Positions 17,874-26,528 of a DNA stretch of 64,000 nt are shown here, piece by piece. The stretch's first letter is position 1. The number at the start of each line of letters is the position of its first letter. The stretch lies in assembly GCA_016704425.1 (NCBI GenBank), contig JADJAC010000010.1, positions 303,501-367,500 on the forward strand, in the 5' to 3' direction. Under the pieces are notes generated by a model. The model made no database searches. It was not told the DNA's origin and was given only the letters and a program-made list of their open reading frames with translations. The translations under genes and the position numbers were made by a program. The DNA comes from Sphingomonadales bacterium. GTDB lineage: Bacteria; Pseudomonadota; Alphaproteobacteria; Sphingomonadales; Sphingomonadaceae.

Positions 17874-19232
17874 CTATTTCCGTTCTGCCTTTTTCGCAGC
17901 CATCACTTCACGGAATCGGCGCGCCCAATTTGGCTTCATTTCCTGCGATCCGCGCGCAATGGCCAAAGCATCGGCATGCACATCCGCTGTGACGACAGAG
18001 CCGGCCGCAACAATTGCGCCCTCACCAATGGAAACCGGCGCAACGAGCGCGGAATTGGAACCGATGAAGGCTCCCGCCCCGATTTCCGTCCGATATTTCA
18101 AAAACCCGTCATAGTTGCAGGTAATCGTGCCGGCACCGATATTTGCGCCCTCTCCAACATCGGCATCGCCCAGATAGGTCAGGTGGCTTGCCTTGGCTCC
18201 CTTGCCGAGACGCGCCTTCTTCACTTCGACGAAATTGCCGACCTTCGCCTTTTCTTCGAGCACCGCTCCCGGGCGGAGCCTGGCAAACGGGCCCACTTCC
18301 GCACCACTGGCAATCGTTGCGCCTTCGATGTGCGAAAAGCCGCGGATGCTGACCTTGTCAGCTATCGTCACGCCGGGGCCGAAAAACACATTGGGCTCGA
18401 TCAGCACATCACGGCCAATGTCCGTGTCATGCGAAAACCAGACGGTGTCGGGTGCTACAAGCGTGGCGCCTTCGTCCATTGCCTGTTGGCGACGGCGCGC
18501 CTGCCATTGAGCTTCCATTTCGGCAAGTTCGGCGCGGCTGTTGATTCCGGCCACATCGAACGGGTCGGTCGTGATCACGGCGCAAGCCCGGCCGTCGGCA
18601 ATGGCGATATTGACGATATCGACGAGGTAATACTCCCCGGCCGCATTGTCCTTGCCGACCCGGGAGAGCAAAGCGAACAAGTCCTGCGATCGCACGGCCA
18701 TAAGGCCGGAATTGCACAGGCGGCAATCCCGCTCCGCCGGAGTTGCGTCCTTGTATTCGACCATCTTTTCGATGCGGCCGCTATCCGATGCGATGACGCG
18801 CCCATACTGGAGGCCGTCGGATGGTTCGAAACCCAGGACAACCACTGCGGGCTGATCGGCCTCCCCAAGCCGCGCAAGCATCACGCGCATCGTGTCGGCC
18901 GGCACAAAGGGCACATCTCCATAAAGGATCAGGACATCTCCATCGAAGCCGGATAGCGCAACCTCCGCCTGTTGGACGGCGTGGCCCGTGCCAAGCTGCG
19001 GCTCCTGCACGGCAATTGCGCAACCCGTGCCCGCAACCGCCGTTTCGAGCTGCTCCTTGCCGCTGCCGACAATGACGACCTTGTGCATTGGCCCCAGCGC
19101 CTCGACGCTTTCCAGCAAATGCATCAGCATCGGCTTGCCGGCGATCGGGTGAAGGACCTTGTGCAGATCCGATTTCATGCGCGTGCCCTTGCCCGCGGCA
19201 AGAATGACAGCAGCAACAGGTCTTTTGCTCAT
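17874..19232 (-). CDS. glmU: Bifunctional GlmU (UDP-GlcNAc synthesis)
   Basis: The enzyme acetylates glucosamine-1-phosphate and then makes UDP-GlcNAc for peptidoglycan and lipid A. Start at ATG 19232 (MSKRPVAAVILAAGKGTRMK), 452 residues. The N-terminal uridyltransferase has LAAGKGTRM and the GTGHAVQQAE loop and YGDVPF acidic motif; the C-terminal half is a left-handed beta-helix of hexapeptide repeats with the active-site region FVEVKKARLGKGAKASHLTY. It overlaps nothing and is 40 bases past the stop of the gene at 19273-20088. Confidence 0.96.
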   Translation of the reverse strand: MSKRPVAAVILAAGKGTRMKSDLHKVLHPIAGKPMLMHLLESVEALGPMHKVVIVGSGKEQLETAVAGTGCAIAVQEPQLGTGHAVQQAEVALSGFDGDVLILYGDVPFVPADTMRVMLARLGEADQPAVVVLGFEPSDGLQYGRVIASDSGRIEKMVEYKDATPAERDCRLCNSGLMAVRSQDLFALLSRVGKDNAAGEYYLVDIVNIAIADGRACAVITTDPFDVAGINSRAELAEMEAQWQARRRQQAMDEGATLVAPDTVWFSHDTDIGRDVLIEPNVFFGPGVTIADKVSIRGFSHIEGATIASGAEVGPFARLRPGAVLEEKAKVGNFVEVKKARLGKGAKASHLTYLGDADVGEGANIGAGTITCNYDGFLKYRTEIGAGAFIGSNSALVAPVSIGEGAIVAAGSVVTADVHADALAIARGSQEMKPNWARRFREVMAAKKAERK

Positions 19233-19272
19233 GACCCCAGCCTTTGCCACCAAATGGTTGCAGATTCCAGAA

Positions 19273-20088
19273 CTAGCCGCGCAGCCGGGCTCTCACGCGA
19301 AAGGCGAGGCGCAGGATGCGGCGGGATTCCTCGCCTCGCGCATTCCGCGCAAGAATGCGCCCGAGATAAAAGATGTCGCCACGCCGCGGTTCCCAGGCCA
19401 GCCAGGGGTCGACGGGCGTTTCAAAGAGATGGTGCGACAGGCGCAGCGCGCGCGACAGGAGCGGCGTGCACTTTCGCGCTGCCGAGCAATTGTGCAACCG
19501 TTGCCAGAAGCCTTCAACTTCGGAAAATTCGCGGATCAGCCGGTCAATCGCCCAAAGCCCGGCCAGCCCTTTTGGGTCACCGCTGCCCAGCAGCGCTTCG
19601 ACGGCATCCATCACCATCGATTCGGGCGCAGGCAAGAACAGCCCGTTTTCAAGCGAGGCCCCGCCGACGTCTGCATTGGCCACTGTCCGGATGCGGAACG
19701 GGAGGCGCCCACGGACCTCGGCCTCGCGCTCCCGCGGGACTGCAATTGCGACCTCGCTTCCCACGGACCCGCGCGCAGCATCAAGCCCCGCCGCAATCCA
19801 GCCGGCCTCATCGAGAAGCGTTGCCGGAATTCCCGCCGGGGCCAGTTCCTTGGCTATGGCGCGAATACGGTCAAGCGTGGCGCTTCGACTTTCCTCCGCT
19901 CTTTCGCGGGCAATCGTCAGGTGGGCCTGGGAGTCCTGGGAAATGGCAAGCCCGCTCACGCGCCAGGCCAGGCTGGCGGTCAGCTCTTCCGCATCTGCCA
20001 TAGCCAGGAGCGCTGCCCATCCGCGCTGATCGAGCCCTTGCACATAGGCCGGATTGCCCAGAGCCTTGGCCAGATGGCGCGCATCCAT
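19273..20088 (-). CDS. Uncharacterised protein, possibly a degenerate nucleotidyltransferase
   Basis: The 271-residue protein has a good AAGGAG site six bases before its ATG. I do not recognise it firmly. Its layout is reminiscent of the NTP_transf_5 group: an alpha-helical N-terminus, a central segment where those enzymes carry a GSDIDLLV-like acidic motif, and a basic C-terminal tail (GDIFYLGRILARNARGEESR). In the matching place this protein reads GSVGSEVAIAVPRE, without the paired acidic residues, so it would be catalytically impaired. No membrane segment or signal peptide is evident. It lies upstream of glmU on the same strand. Confidence 0.45.
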   Translation of the reverse strand: MDARHLAKALGNPAYVQGLDQRGWAALLAMADAEELTASLAWRVSGLAISQDSQAHLTIARERAEESRSATLDRIRAIAKELAPAGIPATLLDEAGWIAAGLDAARGSVGSEVAIAVPREREAEVRGRLPFRIRTVANADVGGASLENGLFLPAPESMVMDAVEALLGSGDPKGLAGLWAIDRLIREFSEVEGFWQRLHNCSAARKCTPLLSRALRLSHHLFETPVDPWLAWEPRRGDIFYLGRILARNARGEESRRILRLAFRVRARLRG

Positions 20089-20250
20089 TGCATGCTCCTT
20101 GAAACAATTGCGAACGGGCTAAAGCGCGGATCGGCGAAAATGTCGAGGGCGTGAAGGGCTTTACCTTGCCGTAGCGTCAGGATGAAGGCGCTTGCGCGCA
20201 TTGAATCAGGCGCTAATCAGCCGCCATCATTTGTTATCGGAGCAGAGATT

Positions 20251-21156
20251 ATGACCGTCAGTTTTGCAGGCAAAATTGCTATCGTCACAGGTGCGGGCGG
20301 CGGGCTTGGCCGCGAATATGCGCTGGAACTCGCGCGCCGCGGCGCAAAGGTGGTGGTCAACGATCTCGGCGGCGCGCGCGATGGCACCGGCCATTCGGAT
20401 TCGGCGCTCAAGGTTGTCGAAGAGATCAAGGCCATGGGTGGCGACGCGATGTCGAACGGTGGCAATGTCGCCGAGTTTGACCAGATGGCTGAAATGGTGG
20501 CCAAGGCCAAGGAAGCCTGGGGCGGCGTCCACATCCTCATCAACAATGCAGGCATCCTGCGCGACAAGAGCTTCGCCAAGATGGAAATCTCCGATTTCGA
20601 ACTTGTGGTGAAGGTTCACCTCATCGGTTCGGCAAACTGCACCAAGGCGGTTTGGGAAACGATGCGCGAGCAGAATTATGGCCGCATCCTCATGACGGCA
20701 TCTTCAACCGGGCTTTACGGCAATTTCGGCCAGACCAATTATGGCGCGGCCAAGCTGGGGCTCGCGGGATTCACCAAGTCGCTCTACCTCGAAGGCGCGA
20801 AGAACAACATCAAGGTCAATACGCTTGCCCCGATCGCAGCGACGCGCATGACCGAAGACATTTTCCCGTTGGAAGCCTTCAAATCATTCAACCCGATCAA
20901 CGTGGTTCCGGCCGCACTCTTCCTCGTGAGCGAAGAGGCCCCGTCCAATGCAATCGTTGGTGCCGGCGGCGGTTTCTTCCATGCGGCGAATGTCACCCTG
21001 ACGCGCGGCGTCGCCCTGTCCGAAGACGAACGGACCGTCGAGGGCGTCGCGGCCCATTGGGCCGAGATCATTGATCGCACGGGCGAAATCGTCCCGCAAT
21101 CGGGTTCCGAGCAATCCATGGCTGCGATCAATCGACTGCAATCGCTTGGCAGTTGA
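20251..21156 (+). CDS. SDR-family oxidoreductase (MFE-2-like)
   Basis: This short-chain dehydrogenase of 301 residues starts at ATG 20251 (MTVSFAGKIAIVTGAGGG). It shows the NAD(P) glycine motif TGAGGGLGRE, the NNAG motif in INNAGIL, and the catalytic Ser-Tyr-Lys with YGAAK. The DLGGARDGTG insertion after the second strand and the overall length resemble the 3-hydroxyacyl-CoA dehydrogenase part of multifunctional enzyme type 2, so a role in beta-oxidation is likely but not proven. Neighbours give no pathway clue. An in-frame extension to 20182 is possible but lacks a good ribosome site. Confidence 0.88.
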   Translation: MTVSFAGKIAIVTGAGGGLGREYALELARRGAKVVVNDLGGARDGTGHSDSALKVVEEIKAMGGDAMSNGGNVAEFDQMAEMVAKAKEAWGGVHILINNAGILRDKSFAKMEISDFELVVKVHLIGSANCTKAVWETMREQNYGRILMTASSTGLYGNFGQTNYGAAKLGLAGFTKSLYLEGAKNNIKVNTLAPIAATRMTEDIFPLEAFKSFNPINVVPAALFLVSEEAPSNAIVGAGGGFFHAANVTLTRGVALSEDERTVEGVAAHWAEIIDRTGEIVPQSGSEQSMAAINRLQSLGS

Positions 21157-21305
21157 GAGAAAGTCCAGATCTGGTTGAATTAACCATTTAAGCTATTTCA
21201 GGAGTATTGTACCAGACAGAGACAGGCGTTTCATTTACCATATTCGGTCTCTCCATGTCCTAGTTTTTGGCGGAATTCCATGTATTCTTCCACCCAAGGC
21301 TGTAG

Positions 21306-21356
21306 TTCTTGTTAAGAATTGCGGCTGTGAAACAAGGCTTTCCATTTTGAAAATGG
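21306..21356. promoter_or_regulatory. Palindromes upstream of the PEP-CTERM gene
   Basis: The 223-base gap 21157-21379 is A/T-richer than its surroundings and holds two inverted repeats: TTCTT-gtt-AAGAA at 21306-21318 and the perfect CCATTTTGAAAATGG at 21342-21356, the latter 24 bases before the start codon. No convincing sigma-54 or sigma-70 promoter was found by eye. Operator function is inference. Confidence 0.3.
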
Positions 21357-21379
21357 CATGGCGAAACGAAGGATGGTTA

Positions 21380-22021
21380 ATGAAGAAGCTCCTGATCTTG
21401 GCGGCATCCGCTGCAGTTTGCCTTTCGGCAGTCCCTGCCTATGCCGCAATCACTTTGTCCGCCACGCCGGGCGCGTCGATCTATGCCGGGCCGACACCGA
21501 CGTTCGATTTCAATTCGGCAACGCCTGAGTATAATGGCACGATTTTCTCGGGCTCACTCGGCGGCGTTCGCGCGCAACCCTTTGGCAGCACCGGCGGCTA
21601 TATTTCGGTCGGACCGACAGATGGTACGCCCCGCACCCTCAACCTTTCAGCTTTTGGATTGATCAGTGAAATCAGTTTCATCTGGGGTTCGGTTGATGCC
21701 TACAACACGTTGCAAGTGCTCGATGCCGCGAGCAACGTGATTGCCACATTCACTGGTGCCAATGCAGCAGTCAATCCAAACGGCAACCAGACCAGCCCAA
21801 CAACGAATCCGATCGCCAAGCTGACGTTTACAGGCGCAGACCAGGGTCTGGTTGCGGGGCTGCGGTTCAATTCGACAGGAAATGCGTTCGAGGTCGACAA
21901 TGTTGCGATCAAATCGACTGCAGTGCCGGAACCAGCCACCTGGATGATGATGTTCGTGGGCTTTGCTGCCTTGGGCCGGTCCATGCGGCGGCGGCATGCG
22001 ACACGCGTCGCATTCGCGTAG
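21380..22021 (+). CDS. PEP-CTERM sorting-domain secreted protein
   Basis: The start at ATG 21380 follows AAGGA by six bases and gives 213 residues. An N-terminal signal peptide (MKKLLILAASAAVCLSAVPA) is followed by a beta-rich extracellular region of about 160 residues with many Thr, Asn and Gly. The C-terminus carries the exosortase signal: VPEPATWMMM, a hydrophobic stretch (MFVGFAALG) and a basic tail (RSMRRRHATR). Such proteins are processed by exosortase EpsH/XrtA and go to the surface or biofilm matrix. No exosortase gene is in the window. A terminator follows at 22051-22078. Confidence 0.9.
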   Translation: MKKLLILAASAAVCLSAVPAYAAITLSATPGASIYAGPTPTFDFNSATPEYNGTIFSGSLGGVRAQPFGSTGGYISVGPTDGTPRTLNLSAFGLISEISFIWGSVDAYNTLQVLDAASNVIATFTGANAAVNPNGNQTSPTTNPIAKLTFTGADQGLVAGLRFNSTGNAFEVDNVAIKSTAVPEPATWMMMFVGFAALGRSMRRRHATRVAFA

Positions 22022-22050
22022 AATCGCAGATCCAGTTAATCGGGGGAAAA

Positions 22051-22078
22051 GGGGCTGCTTCATGCGGCCCCTTTTTTT
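22051..22078 (+). terminator. Intrinsic terminator after the PEP-CTERM gene
   Basis: GGGGC-t-GC and GC-g-GCCCC form a stem with a five-base loop, followed by seven T residues, 30 bases past the stop codon on the plus strand. Confidence 0.85.
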
Positions 22079-22154
22079 GCTCTATCACAAGTGTATTGCA
22101 AAGATAATACAGCTATGGCAGAAGTTCGCCATCTCGCCATAAGGAGAATGCGCA

Positions 22155-23213
22155 ATGTACAGCGAAAGCGATCTGGAATCGGCCGTCGCGGCCGGAGTGC
22201 TGAGTCCGCAGGAGGTTGACGCATTGAGGACTCATGTTTCGGCCCAGCGCGCGACCTCAATGGTCGACGAAGAGGATTTCCGGCTCCTGTCCGGGTTCAA
22301 CGACATCTTCGTCGCGATCGCGGGGGTTCTGCTGCTCGTCGGCGGCGGATGGCTTGGAGGAGAGATTCACCCAGCGATCGGCGCGGCGGCCATTGCTGGC
22401 CTGTCATGGGGATTGGCGGAGTATTTCACGCGCCAGAAGCGCATGGCACTGCCGAGCATTGTCTTCCTGCTTGCCTTTGTCGGTGGCGTCTTTTCGGCGC
22501 TGGTTGCTGCGATCCTGGGCGACGGCGGTCTTGAAGCGGGCGACAGCGCAAGTGCTGCGATTGTTGCCGGTTGTGCAGCCATGGCCGGGGGTGCCGCCTG
22601 GCTCCATTGGCGGCGGTTCCAGGTTCCCATCACAATCGCTGCAGGCGCCGTTGCTCTGGTCGGGGTCAGCCTTTCGCTCCTCCTCGCAGCTGTCGGGGAC
22701 GAAAACATCGAACGTGTCGTTTATGCTGCGCTCTTTGCCCTTGGCTTGGGCGTCTTTGCTTTTGCGATGCGTTGGGACATGTCCGACCCCATGCGCAAGA
22801 CGCGCCGCTCGGATGTGGCGTTCTGGCTGCATCTGGTTGCGGCGCCGATGATTGCCCATTCGATCTTTGCGATGCTTGGAATGCTTGAGGGCGAACCGAG
22901 CGTCAGCAAGGCACTTGTCGTCGTCGCTCTGTATGTTGCCATGGGGCTGATTGCGCTGGCAGTCGATCGTCGGGCGCTGCTCGTTTCTGCGCTGGGCTAT
23001 GTGATCTATGCCATCATCGCGCTGTTCCGGGAATTCGGCGCGATCAGCCTCAATGTCGCACTGGCCGCCTTTGTGATCGGATCGGCATTGCTGATGCTTT
23101 CCGCCTTCTGGCATAGTGTCCGGCAGGCGGTGCTTGCCATGCTTCCAAAGGCCGTCGGAGCGAAATTGCCCCCATCGCTCGTTGTTCCGGTCAGGGTGCA
23201 ACCAGCTTCATAA
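22155..23213 (+). CDS. Multi-pass membrane protein (DUF2157-like)
   Basis: The 352-residue protein has a soluble N-terminal segment of about 50 residues (MYSESDLESAVAAGVLSPQE), then about ten hydrophobic segments in series, and a short C-terminal tail. The N-terminal helix-turn pattern before the membrane part resembles DUF2157-type proteins, but the match is by eye only. Function is unknown. Its last 23 bases overlap the convergent DUF2794 gene at 23191-23529. It has AAGGAG upstream, so the start is secure. Confidence 0.7.
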   Translation: MYSESDLESAVAAGVLSPQEVDALRTHVSAQRATSMVDEEDFRLLSGFNDIFVAIAGVLLLVGGGWLGGEIHPAIGAAAIAGLSWGLAEYFTRQKRMALPSIVFLLAFVGGVFSALVAAILGDGGLEAGDSASAAIVAGCAAMAGGAAWLHWRRFQVPITIAAGAVALVGVSLSLLLAAVGDENIERVVYAALFALGLGVFAFAMRWDMSDPMRKTRRSDVAFWLHLVAAPMIAHSIFAMLGMLEGEPSVSKALVVVALYVAMGLIALAVDRRALLVSALGYVIYAIIALFREFGAISLNVALAAFVIGSALLMLSAFWHSVRQAVLAMLPKAVGAKLPPSLVVPVRVQPAS

Positions 23214-23529
23214 GCCGTCGTTCAACCGGCGCGAGTATGGGTGCAAGCTCATGCCCGCGTCGGAGAACCATGCCCGCTTCGCCAATCAGGGCCCACATGC
23301 CTTGGCGGTTGCGCAGGGTCGGGCGCTTTTCGATCCGGTACTCGGGGCGTTCGGTTGCCCGCCGGAAGGCACTGAAGACGGCAACATCGCGTTCCATGGC
23401 AATGGCATAGTCGCGCCACAAACCTGCCGCGACCATGCGACCATACAAATCGAGAATGCGAGTCAGTTCCGAACGGTCAAATACAGTCTGTCCGCTGCCC
23501 CGTGTCGGAAACGGGGTAACATCTCCCAT
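23191..23529 (-). CDS. DUF2794 family protein
   Basis: This small protein of 112 residues is widespread in alphaproteobacteria and has no known function. The core FDRSELTRILDLYGRMVAAG and WRDYAIAMERDVAVFSAFRR and the C-terminal GMVLRRGHELAPILAPVERR fit the family. No signal peptide or membrane segment is seen. Its start codon abuts the cysE stop with a one-base overlap, so it is likely co-expressed with cysE. Its 3' end overlaps the convergent membrane-protein gene by 23 bases. Confidence 0.85.
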   Translation of the reverse strand: MGDVTPFPTRGSGQTVFDRSELTRILDLYGRMVAAGLWRDYAIAMERDVAVFSAFRRATERPEYRIEKRPTLRNRQGMWALIGEAGMVLRRGHELAPILAPVERRLMKLVAP

Positions 23530-24218
23530 CAGGCGTTTTTCCGCCTGGGCGTGCTGACTTCACGCTCCTCCGCCAACGCGGCGAGTCGCTTCTGCAACTG
23601 CTCGACCTCGCATTTGAGGATTTCGAGCTGCTGGGTTGCTGGATCGAAGCGCTCGCTGCACGGAGTGCCATAGGGAACGAAGCCCTTCTGGTAATCGGCT
23701 GCATCGACAAGCGTCTGGCGCGCCGGAATGCCGACCATTGTCGCACCTGCGGGCACATCCTTGGTCACAACGGAATTCGCACCCACTCTTGAACGCGCGC
23801 CAAGCGTGATGGGTCCAAGAACCTGCGCACCCGAACCAATGATGACACCATCGCTCAGTGTCGGATGCCGCTTCCCGGCAATGCCATTGTCAGGGCTCGT
23901 CCCGCCCAGCGTCACACACTGGTAGATCGTCACATTGTCCCCGATTTCCGCCGTTTCACCAATCACGACAAAGCCGTGATCGATGAAGAAGTTGCGACCG
24001 ATGGTCGCACCAGGGTGAATATCGATTGCGGTCAGGAATCGGGCGATATGGTTGACCACGCGGGCAAGGAAAAACAGGTCAGCTGCAAACAACCAATGGG
24101 CAACGCGATGGAATCCAAGTGCCCAAACACCAGGATACGTCAGAATCTCCCAGCGAGAGCGGGGAGCAGGATCTCTTGCCTTTACGGAATCGAGATAGGC
24201 TATCAGTCGGTCGAACAT
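23529..24218 (-). CDS. cysE: Serine O-acetyltransferase (short EpsC-type)
   Basis: This enzyme makes O-acetylserine, the substrate of CysK. The 229-residue product lacks the long N-terminal helical domain of the E. coli enzyme and begins close to the acetyl-CoA-binding core (MFDRLIAYLDSVKARDPAPR), as in the EpsC/short CysE group. The left-handed beta-helix is clear, with IDIHPGATIG, the catalytic DHGFVVIGETAEIG segment and GGTSPDNGIAGKRHP. The C-terminus extends into a predicted coiled coil (QLEILKCEVEQLQKRLAALA). It is divergent to the TauE gene at 24380. Confidence 0.93.
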   Translation of the reverse strand: MFDRLIAYLDSVKARDPAPRSRWEILTYPGVWALGFHRVAHWLFAADLFFLARVVNHIARFLTAIDIHPGATIGRNFFIDHGFVVIGETAEIGDNVTIYQCVTLGGTSPDNGIAGKRHPTLSDGVIIGSGAQVLGPITLGARSRVGANSVVTKDVPAGATMVGIPARQTLVDAADYQKGFVPYGTPCSERFDPATQQLEILKCEVEQLQKRLAALAEEREVSTPRRKNA

Positions 24219-24379
24219 GAGTCTTGTGTTGCCTTTCTCCCGCCCAAGGAACTCTATCTAGGCGTTTCGCGCTCGCGATTCTAGACCCGCGCTGTAAATG
24301 GGAGATTCTCGATCACCAAATGCCGTGAGCTGATATGGGCATTCCGACCGGGAAACGGGGCGATTTTGAAGGTGAGATG

Positions 24380-25144
24380 ATGGAGATTTTCGGGTTCGAC
24401 CTGTCTGGGATTCTACCCTTTGTTGCGGTCGGATTCGTGGCCCAACTCATAGACGGGGCAATCGGCATGGCCTTCGGCGTCATCACGAACACGCTTCTCG
24501 TCAGCATTCTGGGCGTTCCGCCAGCGCATGCTTCGGCTCGCGTCCATGTCGTCGAAATGTTTACGACAGCCGCATCAGGCATCAGCCACATCATTCATCG
24601 CAACGTCGACTGGGGGCTGTTCCGGCGCCTCGCAATTCCGGGCGTCATAGGCGCTGTGCTTGGAGCTTATGTCCTGACAAGCATCGATGCCTCGGTCGCC
24701 AAGCCGTTTGTGATGGCCTACCTTGCCTGCATTGGCATCTATCTGCTGTACAAGGCTTGGGGGTATACACACGTGCACCGCGAACCGAAGATCATTGCCC
24801 CGCTCGGCCTGATTGGCGGCTTTCTCGATGCAGCAGGCGGCGGCGGCTGGGGACCGGTCGTTACGTCGAACCTGCTTATCCAGGGAACCTCGCCGCGAAT
24901 GACGGTCGGCACCGTCAACACCGCCGAATTCTTCCTGACCACGGCTGCGTCCGCAACATTCATTTCGCAATTGGGCCTTGAAGCGTTCAGCATCGCCACG
25001 TTCGGCCTTCTGATCGGCGGAATGGTGGCAGCACCGATGGCGGCTTTCGTCGCGCGCCACGTGCAGCCGCAGAGATTGATGTTGATGGTCGGTGTGGTCC
25101 TGACCGCGACAAGCCTCTTCAGCCTCTACAAGGCGCTTGCCTGA
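24380..25144 (+). CDS. TauE/SafE-family exporter (second copy)
   Basis: This is a multi-pass transporter of the sulfite-exporter family, 254 residues from ATG 24380 (MEIFGFDLSGILPFVAVGFV); ATG 24377 is equally possible. The family motifs are AQLIDGAIGMAFGVITN in the first repeat and GGFLDAAGGGGWGPVVTSNL in the second. It is less than 40 percent alike by eye to the exporter at 11432-12349, so it is probably a distinct subfamily. It is divergent from cysE with about 160 bases between, consistent with a sulfur-linked role, though the substrate is unknown. OxyR follows 47 bases downstream. Confidence 0.85.
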   Translation: MEIFGFDLSGILPFVAVGFVAQLIDGAIGMAFGVITNTLLVSILGVPPAHASARVHVVEMFTTAASGISHIIHRNVDWGLFRRLAIPGVIGAVLGAYVLTSIDASVAKPFVMAYLACIGIYLLYKAWGYTHVHREPKIIAPLGLIGGFLDAAGGGGWGPVVTSNLLIQGTSPRMTVGTVNTAEFFLTTAASATFISQLGLEAFSIATFGLLIGGMVAAPMAAFVARHVQPQRLMLMVGVVLTATSLFSLYKALA

Positions 25145-25166
25145 TCGCGGAATTCGATTAATTCAT

Positions 25167-25182
25167 CAGACATAAGTGTCTG
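25167..25182. promoter_or_regulatory. Inverted repeat just upstream of oxyR
   Basis: The perfect six-base arms CAGACA and TGTCTG around TAAG end nine bases before the OxyR start. A repeat so close to the start could be an autoregulatory operator or a hairpin covering the ribosome site. No binding has been shown. Confidence 0.35.
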
Positions 25183-25191
25183 GATCGATTG

Positions 25192-26091
25192 ATGACAACC
25201 TATCTGCCGACAATCAAGCAACTCCAATATCTGGTAGCACTGCAAGAGCATGGCCATTTCGGCAAGGCGGCCGAGGCCTGCTTCGTGACGCAGTCGACAC
25301 TGTCTGCGGGGTTGCGCGAACTTGAATCCCTCATTGGCGTCACGCTGGTCGAGCGCAACCGGCGGGTTGTGCGCTTTACCTCCCTTGGGGAACGTATCGC
25401 AGACAAGGCGCGCCGCGTCCTGCGGGAAGCCGAAGAACTGGGCGACATGGTCCGTGCGGCTGGCAAGCCGCTTTCCGGCGATCTGAGGATGAGCGTGATC
25501 CCCACGATTGCCCCTTTTCTCTTGCCCCGCATTCTCCCGAGGCTGCGGCGCGACTGGCCTGACCTGAAGCTCTATCTGCGCGAGGAGACAAGCGGGGCCG
25601 CCTGCGAATCACTCAATCACGGGCGCGCCGATTGCGTTCTGCTGGCCCTGCCTTACGCCTGTGGCGACATCGAATCGGAAATCCTGTTCGAGGATCGCCT
25701 CTTTCTGGCCTATCCCGGGAACGAACAGCCGCCTGAGACCGCGACCGCCGACACGATCGATGAAAAGCGCCTGCTCCTGCTTGAGGACGGGCACTGCCTC
25801 AAGGACCATGTGCTGTCTGCCTGCAATCGGCCAGAACTTCGCGCGAATGCTGCTATGCTGGGTACGTCGCTGCACACACTTGTCCAGATGGTCGATAATG
25901 GCCTGGGCGTCACGATGCTCCCGGAAATGGCCATAGAGGCAAATATACTTGCAAACACCGGGATCACGACGCGCCCGCTTGTGGCCGATCATCCGAGCCG
26001 GAGCATTGCCCTGGCATGGCGGCGCGCCAGTCCGCGAGGCAAGGAATTCGAACTTCTGGCCAATGTTCTTCGCGAAGTGACCGGCCGCTAG
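25192..26091 (+). CDS. oxyR: LysR-type peroxide regulator OxyR
   Basis: This tetrameric transcription factor senses hydrogen peroxide. From ATG 25192 the product is 299 residues. The N-terminal winged helix-turn-helix contains GKAAEACFVTQSTLSAGLRE. The regulatory domain carries the redox pair Cys202 and Cys211 in LLLLEDGHCLKDHVLSACNR, spaced nine residues apart, matching Cys199 and Cys208 of the E. coli protein, so it should form the same disulfide. No katG, ahpC or trx gene is next to it; the upstream neighbour is a TauE exporter. Its stop overlaps the convergent moaE gene by four bases. Confidence 0.92.
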   Translation: MTTYLPTIKQLQYLVALQEHGHFGKAAEACFVTQSTLSAGLRELESLIGVTLVERNRRVVRFTSLGERIADKARRVLREAEELGDMVRAAGKPLSGDLRMSVIPTIAPFLLPRILPRLRRDWPDLKLYLREETSGAACESLNHGRADCVLLALPYACGDIESEILFEDRLFLAYPGNEQPPETATADTIDEKRLLLLEDGHCLKDHVLSACNRPELRANAAMLGTSLHTLVQMVDNGLGVTMLPEMAIEANILANTGITTRPLVADHPSRSIALAWRRASPRGKEFELLANVLREVTGR

Positions 26092-26528
26092 TCCCAGCGT
26101 TCGGCAGCGGCAGCATCGCTCTGCCTTGCCTCCACCCAGCTTGTACGGCCGTCGGCGAATTCCTCCTTTTTCCAGAAGGGCGCGTCGGTTTTCAGACGGT
26201 CGATCAGATAAGCGCAAGCCTCAAGCGCAGCGGCGCGGTGCCGTGAGGCTGTGCAGACCAGGACAATCCGGTCACCCGGCACCAGCCTTCCGATACGATG
26301 AATGAGCGTCACGCCATCAAGCGCCCATCGCGCAAGGGCCTGCTCGGCCAGATCATCCAGCGCCTTGGCTGTCATCTTCGGATAATGTTCAAGCGTGAGT
26401 GCAATCAGATTGTCATCGCCGCGAACATGACCAACAAAACTGGCCACCCCGCCCGACCCCAGCGCCCCAAGGGCTGCCATTTCGCCGCCAGGATCGAAAT
26501 CCTCCGGCTGCACACGAACGCTCTTCAT
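26088..26528 (-). CDS. moaE: Molybdopterin synthase catalytic subunit MoaE
   Basis: With MoaD, MoaE converts precursor Z (cPMP) to molybdopterin by transferring two sulfurs. The 146-residue product shows the family pattern GSGGVASFVGHVRGD, a central LEHYPKMTAKALDDL, HRIGRLVPGDRIVLV and the C-terminal catalytic lysines in PFWKKEEFADG. It overlaps moaD by four bases. The molybdoenzyme at 49422-50171 would need its product. Confidence 0.94.
   Translation of the reverse strand: MKSVRVQPEDFDPGGEMAALGALGSGGVASFVGHVRGDDNLIALTLEHYPKMTAKALDDLAEQALARWALDGVTLIHRIGRLVPGDRIVLVCTASRHRAAALEACAYLIDRLKTDAPFWKKEEFADGRTSWVEARQSDAAAAERWD

Noticed and set aside
22077..22108. Promoter TTGCTC ... GATAAT before the membrane-protein gene at 22155
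   Set aside because: The spacing is 20 bases and the -35 overlaps the terminator U-run, so a sigma-70 call is not supported.
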